A DNA stretch of 64,000 bases from Echiichthys vipera (GCA_963691815.1 OY829653.1:33058074-33122073), one strand, 5' to 3'. Counted from the stretch's first letter, positions 10,390 to 21,689 are shown. Numbers and translations are program-made. The notes: generated by a model from the sequence alone, not told the origin.

Positions 10390-10553
10390 CTGAGCATCTT
10401 CTGTGCCGCATGTCCAACACCCATGCCATGATCCAACAAGTCAGGCGGCCACATGTTGCTGTCCTCTCGCCTTGGTCCCATACCTGATAGCTGCCCTTGA
10501 AAGACGGAGCTCTCTGTTCTGGCCAGGGCATTCAGGGCTATAGCCTCGGATCT
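10390..10553 (-). CDS. Candidate exon, unidentified protein
   Basis: An open reading on the minus strand ends at a strong donor (CTCAG|GTGAGT, GT at 10389-10388) in phase 2. A CCCAAG acceptor lies at about 10554. It reads SEAIALNALARTESSVFQGQ and then MWPPDLLDHGMGVGHAAQKM. I do not recognise the family. It could be an upstream exon of the gene at 5107-6332, with the retrovirus in the intron, but the phase does not join directly to the exon at 6179-6332. Confidence 0.35.
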
Positions 10554-10662
10554 CTTGGGAATAGCCCCTAAATTTGAATTCAACCTCGGTACTCTTTCTT
10601 TATGCAAAGCGCATTACGCTGATTTGATTTTTCGTGCTGATAGGTAGAAAGCGAGTCGAGCA

Positions 10663-10768
10663 ATGGATATAAGAAAATTCTTTGGAGGTAAAATAAAGGG
10701 CAGAGCAACAAGAGGTGAAGAATGTGGGGCATCAACTCCTGTAACCCCTGAGAACACAGTCAATCCAG
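10663..10768 (+). CDS. Candidate first exon, hAT/ZMYM1-like protein
   Basis: An ATG at 10663 opens MDIRKFFGGKIKGRATRGEE and the exon ends in phase 1 at a CCAG|GT donor (10769-10770). MDIRKFF- or MDIRSYF-type starts are common in fish hAT-derived, ZMYM1-like proteins, whose later exons carry a TTF-type zinc finger and hAT transposase fold. Neither domain is visible here, so only the start is supported. Confidence 0.45.
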
Positions 10769-11137
10769 GTTTGTGAAAAGCAGCCAGCCTCAGCCAGCGT
10801 TATGCTGCTAGCTAGCCTAGTAGCCACGGCACCTCACTAGCTTCATGGACACTTTGCTTGAATAACTTGAATTGGTCTTTCCTTTTCCTTCTCAAACTAC
10901 GTCACAATTGCATATTCATCACTTCGCATCTCAGGAAGGTTAAGTCAACTGCTGGAGATAAGTAGCTTGAAGCGAGTGTGCGCATGCAGAGGCCAGGAAG
11001 GTAAGCACAGAATCGTAAGCGTAGCTGGTTCCTATTTTAATAAGCCCTTTAGAAGCATTTTGATGTGGAAATGAAAGGTTGGGTGATGATGGAGGCGGGG
11101 GACTAAGTTAATGAAGAATTTGACTCCTGCCAAATAG

Positions 11138-11209
11138 GTGTGGATGATGGAGGACCTGCTTCTCTGGATGGAATGAGCGTAGGTTATGGAATTGCAGATA
11201 GTCATGTAG
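11138..11209 (+). CDS. Candidate second exon, hAT/ZMYM1-like protein
   Basis: This 72-nt segment lies between a CAAATAG acceptor and a GTAG|GT donor. It enters and leaves in phase 1, matching the exon at 10663-10768, and reads VDDGGPASLDGMSVGYGIAD. Such short acidic linker exons would precede a zinc finger. No third exon was found before the LINE pile that starts at 11731. Confidence 0.4.
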
Positions 11210-11215
11210 GTACTC

Positions 11216-11730
11216 TAGGTTAATTGGATCAAAAGTGTGACATTGATAAAAAAAAAAAAAAAAATAAATAAAAATGAATAACCTTAATTTATTAAAAACC
11301 TCACACGGAGAACCAATTAAATGTAGGGCCTTGACTCACATTCAGATTATTAGATTGAGTTTTATCAATAAACTTATCCGTAATTAAGTAAATATTAGCT
11401 ATCACCAGTAATTATCAAAGATAATAATACAAATTACTCTAGTTTAACCAGAGTTCCTCTACCTTCCAGTTATGAGGGAAGTGATAACTAATATAAAAGT
11501 CTCGTGAAAAATAATAAACCATTAATTAAGGTTAAAACCAATTAAATGTAATAGTTTACTCAGTTGAAGGATTTTAAATTCTTTTCTTAGAAGAGGCTGG
11601 CAAACTTATCTTTGTGTAATATTAAATAAACAGACATTTTGTAAAAACAAACATTTGTTAAATTAATAAATGCACAACAAAACAAAACACACAATAAAAC
11701 TTTCTAAAGCTAAACAACAAGCGTGCGTGT
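11216..11730. other. AT-rich stretch, no gene; short LTR-like repeat
   Basis: A 16-17 base A run lies near 11250. Bases about 11640-11700 (AACAAACATTTGTTAAATTA, then AATGCACAACAAAACAAAAC) resemble 40978-41045, so a piece of that repeat is probably here. Nothing coding was seen. Confidence 0.4.
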
Positions 11731-12738
11731 GTAGAATAGAATAGCCTTTATGGTCATTGCATTTGCATACAACGAAATTGGAGTGCTACTCCCCCTTGGT
11801 ATATTTTAGAAAAGAATATATAATAAAACAATAAGCGGAGTATAATATAAGCAATAAAAACACAATATAGTATAAACAATATAATAATGTGAACGGTATA
11901 GACTGATGGGGAACAGTATAAACAGATGGGGAACAGTATAAACAGATGGGGAACAGTATAAACAGATGGGTGGAGAACAGAAACTATACTAAAATATGTA
12001 TATTTAGAGTGGAGCATGTTATTATTGCACAAGAATTTTAAAGTGGCTTTTTTCAGTTTAAAGTGGCTTTGTTTCAAGTTATTTAAATTCTAAATTTTAA
12101 TCTGATCAATGTGATCAATATTTGTAACATTTGAGGTAGTTTGTTTCGTTGTTCTATTTTTTGTTATTGACTGCAGTGATAGCTCTAGAAAAGAAGCTAT
12201 CTCTGAGTCGGTTTGTCCGTGATTTTTGTGACCTGTAGCGTCGGCCTGAGGGTAACAGGTCAAACAGGTGGTTGCTGGGGTGGAAGGAGTCCTTGATAAT
12301 GTTTTCAGCTCTGCTGAGGTAGCGAGACCTGGCAATGTCCTCCAGGCTGGGCAGAGGGCACCCAGTGATTTTCTGGGCTGTGTTGATGACCCTCTGCAGC
12401 GCCTTCCTGTCTGCGGCTGAGCACCCTGCATACCACGCTGTGATGCAGTACGTCAGGATGCTCTCTATGGCGGCTCTGTAGAACATCACCAGCAGCTTCT
12501 CCTCCAGGTTATTTCTCCTGAGCAACCTCAGGAAGTGGAGACGCTGCTGGGCTTTCTTAACCACCGCCGTGGTGTTTGCAGTCCAGAAGAGGTCATCTGC
12601 CATCTGCACACCCAGGAACCTGATGGAGTGGACCCTTTCCACACAGTCCCCGTGGATGTAAAGGGGGGCTGGGTCCGCTCTGCCCTTTCTGAAGTCCAGT
12701 ACCAATTCTTTTGTTTTTGTGTAATCAAGGTTTATCAA
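11731..12738 (-). mobile_element. Rex1-like LINE, 3' fragment
   Basis: The minus-strand ORF 12154-12738 is the polymerase C-terminus of a Rex1/CR1-group LINE: TKTKELVLDFR, IRFLGVQ, VKKAQQRLHFLRLLRR, a LTYCITAWYAGCSAADR stretch and LLPSGRRYRSQKSRTNRLRD. The 3' UTR ends at 11731 with the complement of AATGACCATAAAGGCTATTC, the usual tail type. The 5' side is cut off at 12738, where the L1-like element begins. The catalytic YADD part is missing. Confidence 0.8.
11891..11970. repeat. 20-bp tandem repeat, about 4 copies
   Basis: The unit GAACAGTATAAACAGATGGG is repeated, with the first copy diverged, inside the 3' UTR of the Rex1-like LINE. Confidence 0.85.
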
Positions 12739-12754
12739 TACATCACTAGAAGAG

Positions 12755-13009
12755 ATGGGCCTGATCGATGTGTGGAGGAATTTACATCCACTGGAAAGGG
12801 AATATACATATTATTCAGCTGCTCATAAAACAAAGACACATTCAAGGATAGATTATTTCTTCATCGGTGCAGGAGAGTGTCATCTGGTAGAGGAGTGTAG
12901 TATTGGGGAGGCGGTGGTATCGGACCATAACCCATTATACTTAAAAATCGGCCTCCGTAATAAAAAAACGAGAAACAGCATGGAGGCTGAATACGAGCCT
13001 ACTGAATAA
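12755..13009 (+). pseudogene. L1-like apurinic-type endonuclease, C-terminal part
   Basis: The reading shows GLIDVWRNLHPLEREYTYYS, then SRIDYFFIGAG and VVSDHNPLYLKI. The SDH motif carries the catalytic His of APE-type LINE endonucleases, which nick the target DNA. The N-terminal catalytic residues lie outside the fragment. Confidence 0.8.
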
Positions 13010-13606
13010 TGAACAGAGAAAGGAAAGGATCAGAAAGGATATCAACACATATATTGAGGAAAACGATAATGGTGAAGTAGACCCAACAGTACTTTGGGAC
13101 ACCATGAAGGTGGTTGTTAGGGGGGAATTGATAGCAGAAACAGCACTATTAAAAAAGAATAGAATAGAAACATACAAGAAATACACAAAAAATTTAAGAG
13201 TACTAGAGAGAAACTTTCAGATTACAAAAGACCAAAATATATACAGAGAAATCACGGCTTTAAAGAAAAAAATAAATGATATTTTAACAGACGAAGTAGA
13301 GAAAAAACATAGGTTTCTGAAACAGAACTATTATGAAATAGGACCAAGAGCTACTAAATTATTGGCGAAGCATATAAAAAGCAACAAACAATTAATAGCA
13401 TCCATAAAATAAGAGACCCCCACAATCAAGAGCTGTTTTGCATGCCAGAAGATATAGAGAAGGTCTTCCAGGAATATTATAGTAAATTGTATATCCAACC
13501 TATATCAGCAGGAGAGGATGAGATGGAGGAATTTTTGAATTCTTTAGACTTGCCTTCAATTAGTGCCTCAAAATGAAATATTAAATGAAAATTAAATGAA
13601 ATTACA

Positions 13607-14998
13607 ATGAAGGAGGTGACAAATGCAATTAAAAAGTTGAAAAATAAAAAGAGCCCGGGAAGTGACGGTTATCTTGCCGAATGGTACAAGGTACAAGAAC
13701 TGGCACCGTTACTTTTGGCGTCATTCAATTGGACACTAAGACACAATAAGATACCTCCCTCATGGGATGATATATATAAGATATACACATCAATTACGTC
13801 AAACAGAATCAATACATTTGTAGCAGACATCATAGAAGAAGACCAAACGGGATTCATAAGAAATAGACAAGCACGGGATAACATTAGGAGAACTATACAT
13901 ATTGTCGAGCAAGCCCAAAAGAAAAAACAGAATATGTTGTTATTAAGTGTGGACGCCGAAAAGTCTTTTGATGCTGTAAACTGGAAATTCTTATACAAAG
14001 TAATAGAAAGATTCAGATTTAATAGCAAATCAGTTCAATGTATAAAAGCACTCTACCATCAACCCAGTGCCAGAATCAAAATCAATGGCAGCCTGACGGA
14101 TAGGATAAATCTACAAAGATCAACTAGACAAGGTTGCTGCTTATCGAAGACTCTATTTGCTCTCTTTATCGAACCACTAGCTCAAGCAGTCCGACAGAAT
14201 GAAGGAATTAAAGGTGTGACTATAAATGGTACGGAGCACAAGATAGGGCTCTTTGCTGATGACATCATGGCCTACCTCAGCCAGCCGGATGACTCTCTCC
14301 CTATACTAATAAAATTATTCGAAACATACGGACATATCTCAGGTTATAAGATTAATATATCAAAAACACAGGTTTTAACATTACACTATACCCCATCAAG
14401 GCTGATACAAGAATCTTACAATTTTAACTGGAAGCAGAAAACAATCAAATACTTGGGGGTTTGCATTACTAAAAGTTTAACCAAATTATATAAGGCAAAT
14501 TACAACAATATCAATCAGGATATTCAAAGGGACATAGAAAGATGGTCTACTTTACCATTAGATTTCAGCTCACGAATTGAGGCGGTCAGAATCAATATAC
14601 TGCCTAGGCTTTTATACCTGTTCCAAGCTTTACCTATAGAGGTCCCCCAAACCCAATTTGTAAATTGGTATCGAGTTTTATTAAGATTTATTTGGGGAGG
14701 AAAAAGCCCCAGAGTAAGGTACGAACCTCTCCAGCTACCAAGAGATAGTGGAGGTATGGGTCTCCCAAGACTAAAGGAATATTACCATGCAGCCCAATTT
14801 AGATCAATAGTGTGCTGGTGTAGGCTTGACTACGTGGAAAGTGGAAAGACATGGAAAAGGAATTTGCTGGGTACCCAATTCAGAGCATCATTGGGGATAA
14901 GGAAACCTACAAAAAAAAATACAGGAAAGAATAGACCCAATAACCTCATTCACGTCGGATCTATGGTTCAAAGTGGACCAAAAATACAAGATAAATGA
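13607..14998 (+). pseudogene. L1-like reverse transcriptase
   Basis: The ORF (463 codons) carries an ITSNRI..DQTGFI motif, LSVDAEKSFDAVNW, STRQGC and the catalytic FADD (GLFADDIMAYL near 14250-14280), followed by the thumb with KYLGVCI. Between WDDI (near 13765) and YKIYTSI the usual block (SLIPKEGK..NYRPISLLN type) is absent, an in-frame deletion of about 25-30 codons. The active-site residues remain, but the missing block should inactivate it. Translation shifts frame near 14998. Confidence 0.82.
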
Positions 14999-15094
14999 AA
15001 TAAACCAACTAAAATGGCTGGCATTTGGTAGTAGTTTCAAACCAAACAAATATGACGGGGTATTCAAAACATGGTTAACTAAGGGAAACACAGC

Positions 15095-16051
15095 ATGGTA
15101 CACCCTAGAGGAGAAGGGGAGCTGGAGAGTTTTCAAAATATGAAGGATAAATACGATCTAGGGAAGCATGATTTTCATAGGTATCTACAGCTAAGGGACT
15201 ATTACAAGAAGAAAATCAGAAGAGATCCCTCCTTGGAAGTGTGGGGTGTAACTCAACTTCTAATCAAATCATATGCAGGAACTCCTTTTAGAACTATATC
15301 AGCATTATACAAAGCATTGACAGCAAATAAAATTTCAACCAAATATGTAAAAGAAAAATGGGAATCGGAACTCAACATAGGCATTAGAGATCAACAATGG
15401 CAAGAGATGTGGAAAGCACACCAAACAACCACCAGCTCACAGTCATGGAGGGAATTCTCATGGAAAAACCTGATATGATTCTTTATTACGCCTAAAATTA
15501 AAAATAAACACTCAAAAACTAATTACTTGTGTTGGAGAGAAAGTGGCGAGTTAGAAGCAGGCCATGCCCATATTTTTTGGAAGTGTAATAAAATTGTAAG
15601 GTTTTGGGGAATGGTACACAATGTCATGCAGAAGATACTGGGATATAATATCCCCATGACCTGTGAGACTCTGTACATGTGTGACCTGGATGAAGGACAT
15701 ATACATATTGGAGATAGATATTTGGTAAAGATAATATTGATTGCGTGTAAGAAAGCTATAACTATAAATTGGTGTAAGGTAGACCCACCTAACCAGGATC
15801 AGTGGATGGCAATTGTCGAAGAGATATACACAATGGAGAAGATGACATTTCGTATGAGACTACAGGAGGTGCAAGGAAAGCAAAAATGGGAGAAATGGAC
15901 TATATACAAGAACTCAAACAGGGGGACGTGGGAAATGAAGACGGAAATATTCAGGAGTGACTTCCTCTACTGTTTTTATTTTTATTTTTTTTTTATTTTT
16001 TTGGGGGGGGGGGGTATTGTCAGTAGTGTTTTTGCAATGTCTGTTAAATGA
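15095..16051 (+). pseudogene. L1-like ORF2 C-terminal region
   Basis: Two ORFs (15095-15478 and 15527-16051) continue the polyprotein in other frames. The second has AGHAHIFWKCNKIVRFW, the GHxxW..C pattern at the end of fish L1/Tx1 ORF2 proteins. A stop at 15476-15478 and a frameshift separate them. Confidence 0.7.
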
Positions 16052-16084
16052 AAACAACATTAAAAACTGAAGTGAAAAAAAAAG

Positions 16085-17815
16085 GTCATGGCTGGAATTG
16101 TTAAACCATTCACATATATTTTCCCAAGTAAAATGAAAACAGCTGAGGTAATCCCATTATTTAAAACAGGTGACAAACATCTTTTTACAAATTACAGGCC
16201 CATTTCACTCACTCCTCTCACAGTTCTCAAAAATCATAGAAAAGCTTTTTGTTAATAGGTTGAATGTATTTATCCAGAAATAAGGCTTACTTTCAGACTG
16301 CCAATCTGGATTTAAGAAAAATAAGATCAACTGCTTTGGCATTAATAGACTTGGTTGAAGAAATAAAAAATTGTATTGATAAAAGGAAACTTGTAATTGG
16401 TATCTTCATTGATCTTAAAAAAGCATTCAATACCATAGATAATAACATTTTGTTAAGTACGCTAGAGCGATACAGCATTAGGGGTATTGCTCTAGGATGG
16501 CGGAAAAGCTATCTGAATGAGAGACAGCAATTTGTCCAAATAGATATATATGTTTCAACGTGCAGGGATGTTATTTGTGGTGTACCTCAAGGGTCGGTAT
16601 TAGGCCCCATCTTGTTTATATTGTATATTAATGATATTTGTTTGATATTAAATGTGATGAAATTTGTACTCTTTGCTGATTATACCAACATTATTTACTC
16701 TGGTGAACATTTATAGCAACTTCTGGAAACGACCACATATGAAATTAACAAGTTGAAAAGTTGTTTCACTTTGAACGAACTATTTCTAAATCTGGATAAA
16801 ACAAAGATTATGTTATTTGGTAAACGCAGAACTGATGTCAAATTAAAATTAATAATGTAGTAATTGAAAAAGTACAAGAAACTACATTTCTTGGAGTGAT
16901 AATCTATGAAAAAATGTGTTGGAAATCTCAGATTAAAAAATGTATGTTCCGAAATTGCAAGATGTGGCCGTTTCCAGAAGTTGCTGTAAGTTTTGGAACA
17001 GGGTGTCATGCGAAGAGTCAAGCATATACTAAAATATCAGTCTTTACTTTAACTGTATTATGTTTTTCCTTATTTGAACTACTGTGTGAAGGTCTGGGGC
17101 AACACCTATAACACCACTTTGCATCCATTGATCATCCCACAGAAAAGAGCAATCCATATAATTTGCAATGTAAAGTACAATGAACACACTAATGACTTGT
17201 TCTTTAGGGCAGCTGTAATGAAAGTTTGATTGTATTAAAAACTATACAAATATCCTATAGGGTGAAACATAACCAACTACCTACTTTTACTTTACCTACT
17301 TTTCTGTGTCAAGAGAGATGACCTTCGGGGTAAAAACATAAACTTGCACAGCAGCTCACAAGAACCACCCTTAAATCTATGAGTGTCTCAGTATGTGGTG
17401 TAATTATGTGGAATAGTTTGGCTGAAAAGATTAGAAATAGTAAAAGCCTAAGTGAGTTTAAAAGAAGGTTTAAAAAACATATGTTTGATTTGTACAGTGG
17501 GGAAGATGGGGGTGGTTCAATCAATCAATCAATAAATAAATATAGTACAAATGTAGAACTGTTGAGGGAGTTTGCAATGTTGTTTTTTTTTACTTATTTA
17601 TGTGTTGTTATGTGGTCTTGATGGTGTCTTTTTGTGTTTATATGTATGTAAATGGGGGATGGAAATTTAAAAGCTATTCTTCGTCCATCACCTTTTCAGG
17701 CCAGTTGTTGTTCTTTTCTAGCTATGTTGTTGCTGTATTGGTATGTTGGTGTTTGTAGTTTGTTTTGTCTGATTGCTGTGGTCTGTTGTGAAATTAATAA
17801 TAATAATTTTTTAAA
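16085..17815 (+). mobile_element. Jockey/I/L2-group LINE, degraded
   Basis: The element starts directly after the L1-like A tail with the pre-fingers motif (KTAEVIPLFKTGDKHLFTNY near 16138-16195). It covers the reverse transcriptase and ends with a C-terminal WNSLAEKIRNSKSLSEFKRR region near 17410-17470. The 3' UTR closes with an AATAATAATAATT stretch near 17795-17812. Frameshifts and stops occur throughout. Confidence 0.75.
16264..16716 (+). pseudogene. LINE reverse transcriptase core with altered active site
   Basis: The reading has IGIFIDLKKAFNTIDNNILL and VICGVPQGSVLGPILFILYI. The metal-binding motif reads FADY where FADD is expected, so one catalytic Asp is lost. A stop (TAG near 16714) follows. 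Later thumb sequence continues in other frames. Confidence 0.78.
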
Positions 17816-18900
17816 AATTGGTCCAAAATGCTGCAGCTCAAGTACTGACTAAAACAAATCGAAGAGAACATATTTCTCCTCTATTAGCTTCTTTGCACTG
17901 GCTACCTTTAAAATCTAGAATATAATTTAAAATCCTTCTCCTTACCTACAAAGCTCTTATTGGTCAGGCTCCGTCGTATCTTAAATAGCTCATAGTACTG
18001 TATTACCCGACTAGATCACTGTGCTCTGAGAATGCAGGGCTACTTGTCGTTCCTAGAGTCTCCAAAAGTAGAATGGGAGGCAGAGCCTTCAGCTACCAAG
18101 CTCCTCTCCTGTGGAACAAACTCCCAAGTGTTATTCGGGAGGCAGACACTGTCCCCGTATTTAAGAGTAAACTTAAAACTTTCCTCTTTGATACAGCTTA
18201 CAGCTAGGGCTTACAAGCTATGTTTGTTATTGGCATTCAATTTCTCTTTGAGCTTGCATGTAGCAGCTGATTTTGTTCTGCTTAATGATGCTGCTATAGG
18301 CCTAGTCTGCCCGGGGATAATACTGTTCCCGGTACTCTGAGCTTCTCTCCTCTCTGTCTGTATCATTCATGTCTCATCAATGCATGTCACTAATTCAACT
18401 TCCTATTTACCACAATAATTGTTATCAGCATTGTCATGTTCTGTCACCCTGGCTGTTCCTGTTTATTGTTGTTCTGCTGTATTAACTGCCATAACATGTA
18501 AATCATATTCACATTACTTTGGTCATTACTATAGTCACTGTTATACTCAAAGCAATTTCAGTCAAAAGCAACTGGACTTGGTTATTTGTCTAGGAAGATG
18601 TTTCACCTCTCATCAGTTCATGTACGTGTCTCTGTCTGTCTGTCTTTTCTCTCTTTCTCTCTTCTTTTCTTTCTCCCCAACCGTTGCAGACAGATGTCCG
18701 TCCTCCATAAAGCTGGGTCTGTCCAACGTTCCTGCCTGTTATAGGGAAGGTAGGTTCTCTACGGGGGAATTGTTGGGTCTATGTCAATCATAAATAAGTC
18801 ATAGAGTGTGGTCTTTACCTACTCTGTAAAATGTCCTGAGATAACTTTTGTTATGATTTAGCACTGTAAATAATACATTTAATTTAATTTAATGAAATTA
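17816..18900 (+). mobile_element. L2-type LINE 3' fragment (copy 2 of this family)
   Basis: The fragment encodes the polymerase C-terminus (LVQNAAAQVLTKTNRREHIS, LHWLP, GGRAFSYQAPLLWNKLP) to a stop near 18207. Its 3' UTR is shared with 5296-5670 and 58900-59690. Stops at 17925 and 17987 break the ORF. The UTR is interrupted at about 18548-18613 by a short sequence (CAAAGCAATTTCAGTCAAAA..) not found in the other copies. Confidence 0.85.
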
Positions 18901-18940
18901 GATTTAAATTAAATTAAATTAAATTAAATTAAATTATTTA
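18860..18940. repeat. (AAATT)n microsatellite
   Basis: The LINE tail repeat has expanded to an imperfect AAATT array. Such arrays commonly grow from LINE ends. Confidence 0.85.
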
Positions 18941-18944
18941 AAAT

Positions 18945-19203
18945 AAAACGTCCACTTCAAAATAAAAGAATGAATACAAAACCATTTCTAACTTGAAGAA
19001 TTCTTAACACCACCCAGCCCTAATGCAATGTATTGCATATGTATTATGGTCTATACAGAATCAACTTAAACCAAAAATTTCTTGTTTTGTTGTAAAGGAT
19101 GAGCATGGTACTGTATTAAATATCAGTTTAAATCAAAGATCATAAATACTGCCTGCACTTCACTCCTGGAGCCGGTGTACTCTCTGCTAGAGACACGGGA
19201 CTC
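18945..19203. other. No gene recognised
   Basis: Unique-looking flank of the Harbinger insertion. Nothing coding is visible. Confidence 0.45.
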
Positions 19204-19483
19204 CAGGGGCCTCATGTACTAAGAATTGCGTGGCTTTCTTACTAAAACATGGCGTACGCTAGAATCCAGAAACTGGCGTAAGCACAAAAAAATTCAGATG
19301 TATCAATGTATGCGTACGCATGGATCCAAGCACTTTTCCTTTGTACATCCCAATCAACGTGGAATTGAGCGCACATGTAGAAGTGCTGAACTCCTCCCTG
19401 TCCACGCCCCCATTTAAATATGCAAATCAATGTAAATAGGGCCTGCACCGGGGATTCCCTCTCTGCACCATCAGATTTAAACG

Positions 19484-20246
19484 ATGAGTAAAGGTAAGAA
19501 GCGCAACTTCAACGAGTCTAAGCTCGAAATTGTATTAAATGAAGTGGAGACCGAAGAGCGGTTTTATTTGCCTCTTTTCAGGGATAAACACAAAGAAAAA
19601 GACATTTCTGGGGAGTGTGTGTGAGGCAGTGAACGCTGTGGGGTCGGAGCAGCGCACAACCACTGAAATAAAAAAAAAATGGTCCGACGTGAAGGTGGAG
19701 GTGAAGCGGAGGATTTCGGCCCACCGCCGAAGTATCACCGCAACGGGCCGGGTGACAGGAGGGGAGGAACTGACCCCCTTTTGATCAGAGAGTGGCGGCT
19801 ATTGTGGAGGGAACAGCTCTAAGCGGAGTTGTGGGGGGCCATGAAGGCGACACAGATCATCCTCAAGGTAAATGTGTTAAACTCAGAAATGTCATTATAC
19901 TGGTCGTACAATAGGCTGCTCACATTACACATGCTCGTGCGTTGGGTTGCCAGGATATAAACACATTGACTCATGTTTAATTACTTCATTTTTTTTTTAT
20001 TATTATTTCCCAATAGACGATGAGACAGGAGAGGGCTCCTCCCTCTGCACCGTGCGCCCTGGCGTCTCCACCGGCACCTCCAGCACCACGCGCCCCGGCG
20101 ACTCCACGCCAGCTGTCCTTTCACAAGCTGTGCTGGAATCACAGGAGGAAATAGTGAGAGCAATCCGTGGCGTCAGTGATCGTCTAGATCAAATTGTCAA
20201 TGCACTGGGAGATATTTATCATGCAATAAATGCACGTACAAAGTAA
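19484..20246 (+). pseudogene. Harbinger MYB/SANT-like accessory protein
   Basis: In this superfamily a MYB-like protein helps the transposase reach the nucleus and the transposon ends. The ORF starts MSKGKKRNFNESKLEIVLNE at 19484 and shifts frame near 19545. It then shows CEAVNAVGSEQRTTTEIKKK and WSDVKVEVKRR, the SANT helix region. A donor (AAG|GTAAAT) at 19868 and an acceptor (CAATAG) at 20016 bound an intron. The second exon ends SDRLDQIVNALGDIYHAINA and stops at 20246. The frameshift makes it a pseudogene. Confidence 0.8.
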
Positions 20247-20263
20247 ATCGTGTCCTTGCCTCT

Positions 20264-20600
20264 TTACATCATTGAAATCAGACGCTGCCGGGCCCGTATC
20301 GCTTCACGGGGTGGGTCGAGGTTGACGGGTCCGGCATCCGGTTCCTCCGGTGGGGGGTGCTCTGGCAGTGGTATGCCATGGCGGTGTGCCAAGTTGTGCA
20401 GGACACCATAGGCCAGCACGATGCGGCACACCTTCTCAGGTGTGTGCAGCACCACCCCGCCCGACCTGTCTAGACAGCGCCAGCGCCCCTTCAATAGGTC
20501 AATTGCCCTCTCCACCACTGCCCGAGTTCGGGAATGGCGGTCGTTGTATCTCCCCTCTTGGTCGGTGCCGGTGTTAGTGAGAGGGGTCAACAGCCACGTT
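20264..20600 (-). pseudogene. Harbinger transposase, C-terminal catalytic part
   Basis: The minus strand reads YPLRTWLLTPLTN, RAVVERAIDLLKGRWRCLDR and TPEKVCRIVLAYGVLHNLA, the last third of a HARBI1-type transposase including the conserved VERAxGxLKxRW helix with its catalytic Glu. Upstream it runs into a TA repeat, so the middle of the enzyme, with the first two catalytic Asp residues, is gone. Confidence 0.85.
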
Positions 20601-20608
20601 CTCAGGGG

Positions 20609-20609
20609 G

Positions 20610-20646
<37 letters not shown>
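20609..20646. repeat. (TA)n microsatellite
   Basis: About 19 TA units sit exactly where the central transposase segment should be. The repeat marks or caused the deletion. Confidence 0.9.
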
Positions 20647-20650
<4 letters not shown>

Positions 20651-20900
20651 CACACTACTGTTCGCGGGAAAACAAACAGGACAAAATAACTGCATTACAA
20701 GGATTGACAAGACTGATCAGACTTATATTAATGACTGCAGAGGTTCCAACTTTACGCACGCGTTTATTGAGACGAATAATGAACACAAGGAGACATTCTT
20801 TTTTCACCAGGGAAAAAAACAAATACACATATTTGAATGCGCGTGTCCAAACGGGCATTGTGCTGGTTTAAATTCGGGGCGCAGTAAACGGATAAATTAT

Positions 20901-21176
20901 TTACTCACCGAGAAGCCACCCATCGCGCACCGTGCCAGCCTCCAACCTGTTACCAACCATGCTATTGTTTAGATTGAACGAGTCATGCGTTGCCAGAAAT
21001 CCCAGAGTGGTCAGCACCTGTGTGGGAATGGACAACCCCTGGCTCCTGGGCGTGTGTCGTTCTAAGTCTGGCCGCGGCTCCGCGCACAGCTCCAGTAACA
21101 CTGGCCTCGGCAACCCGAAACGACTCATGAACCAGTTGTCGTCATTTGCAAACAGATCTTCCCGCTCTCTAAACAC
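20901..21176 (-). pseudogene. Harbinger transposase, N-terminal part
   Basis: The reading is MFREREDLFANDDNWFMSRF, LPRPVLLELCAEPRPDLER and IPTQVLTTLGFLATHDSF, typical of the HARBI1-type N-terminal helix-turn-helix region. It ends near 20901 and is not contiguous with the catalytic part at 20264-20600. Confidence 0.82.
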
Positions 21177-21689
21177 CCTCTCACGGCTGACATAACCATT
21201 TGCGATGTCTTCCTACAAGGCCAAGGCTGCCATTGTTAATTCCATTTTTTATTAAATTGCGCATGCTTTTATATCCTTCTCCTTATTTTATATCCTTACG
21301 ATTGCAAACACGTGTGTGTTAATTGTCCATTAATGTGTCTCTGATGCGCACATTACACTGAGGATGAATTGTTTTCACATAACTAACAGTTTCCCAGCAT
21401 CACCTCTAAGTGTCGCCAACGAAACAATAGCTGTAGAAACGTGCGTACGACAGCCATGAAGTTTGCGTGGCGCACCGCACATTTCCACGGTCATTTCACT
21501 TTTGATACATCCGAACGTTGGCGTGGAAAATGGCGTACGCCACGTTTTTGTGCGTACGCAACATTGATACATGAGGCCCCAGGACTCCAGTTTATCTAGT
21601 AACGTGTTCTGTTAGCCTAGCTCCCAGGCACTGGAGCTAATGGGGCTAATTCTGTAAACGCCATCCAGATGGACGTATCTCCCCGACAT

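Larger units (their letters stand above)
12745..16083 (+). mobile_element. L1/Tx1-like LINE, 5'-truncated and internally deleted
   Basis: The order is endonuclease end (12755-13009), linker (13104-13412), reverse transcriptase (13607-14998) and C-terminal region (15095-16051), then a short UTR with a G run near 16003 and an A run ending at 16083. Several frameshifts separate the ORFs. It starts in the middle of the endonuclease, as 5' truncation at insertion produces, and abuts the Rex1-like fragment. Confidence 0.85.
19207..21579. mobile_element. PIF/Harbinger DNA transposon, nearly full length but dead
   Basis: Inverted ends start GGGCCTCATGTAC (left) and GGGCCTCATGTATC (right, reverse complement). 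CAG at 19204-19206 and 21580-21582 is the 3-bp target duplication. Subterminal GCGTACGC motifs recur at both ends and may be binding sites. The element carries both standard ORFs facing each other: a MYB/SANT-like protein on plus and the transposase on minus. Both are broken, and the transposase has a deletion in its centre. Confidence 0.88.
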
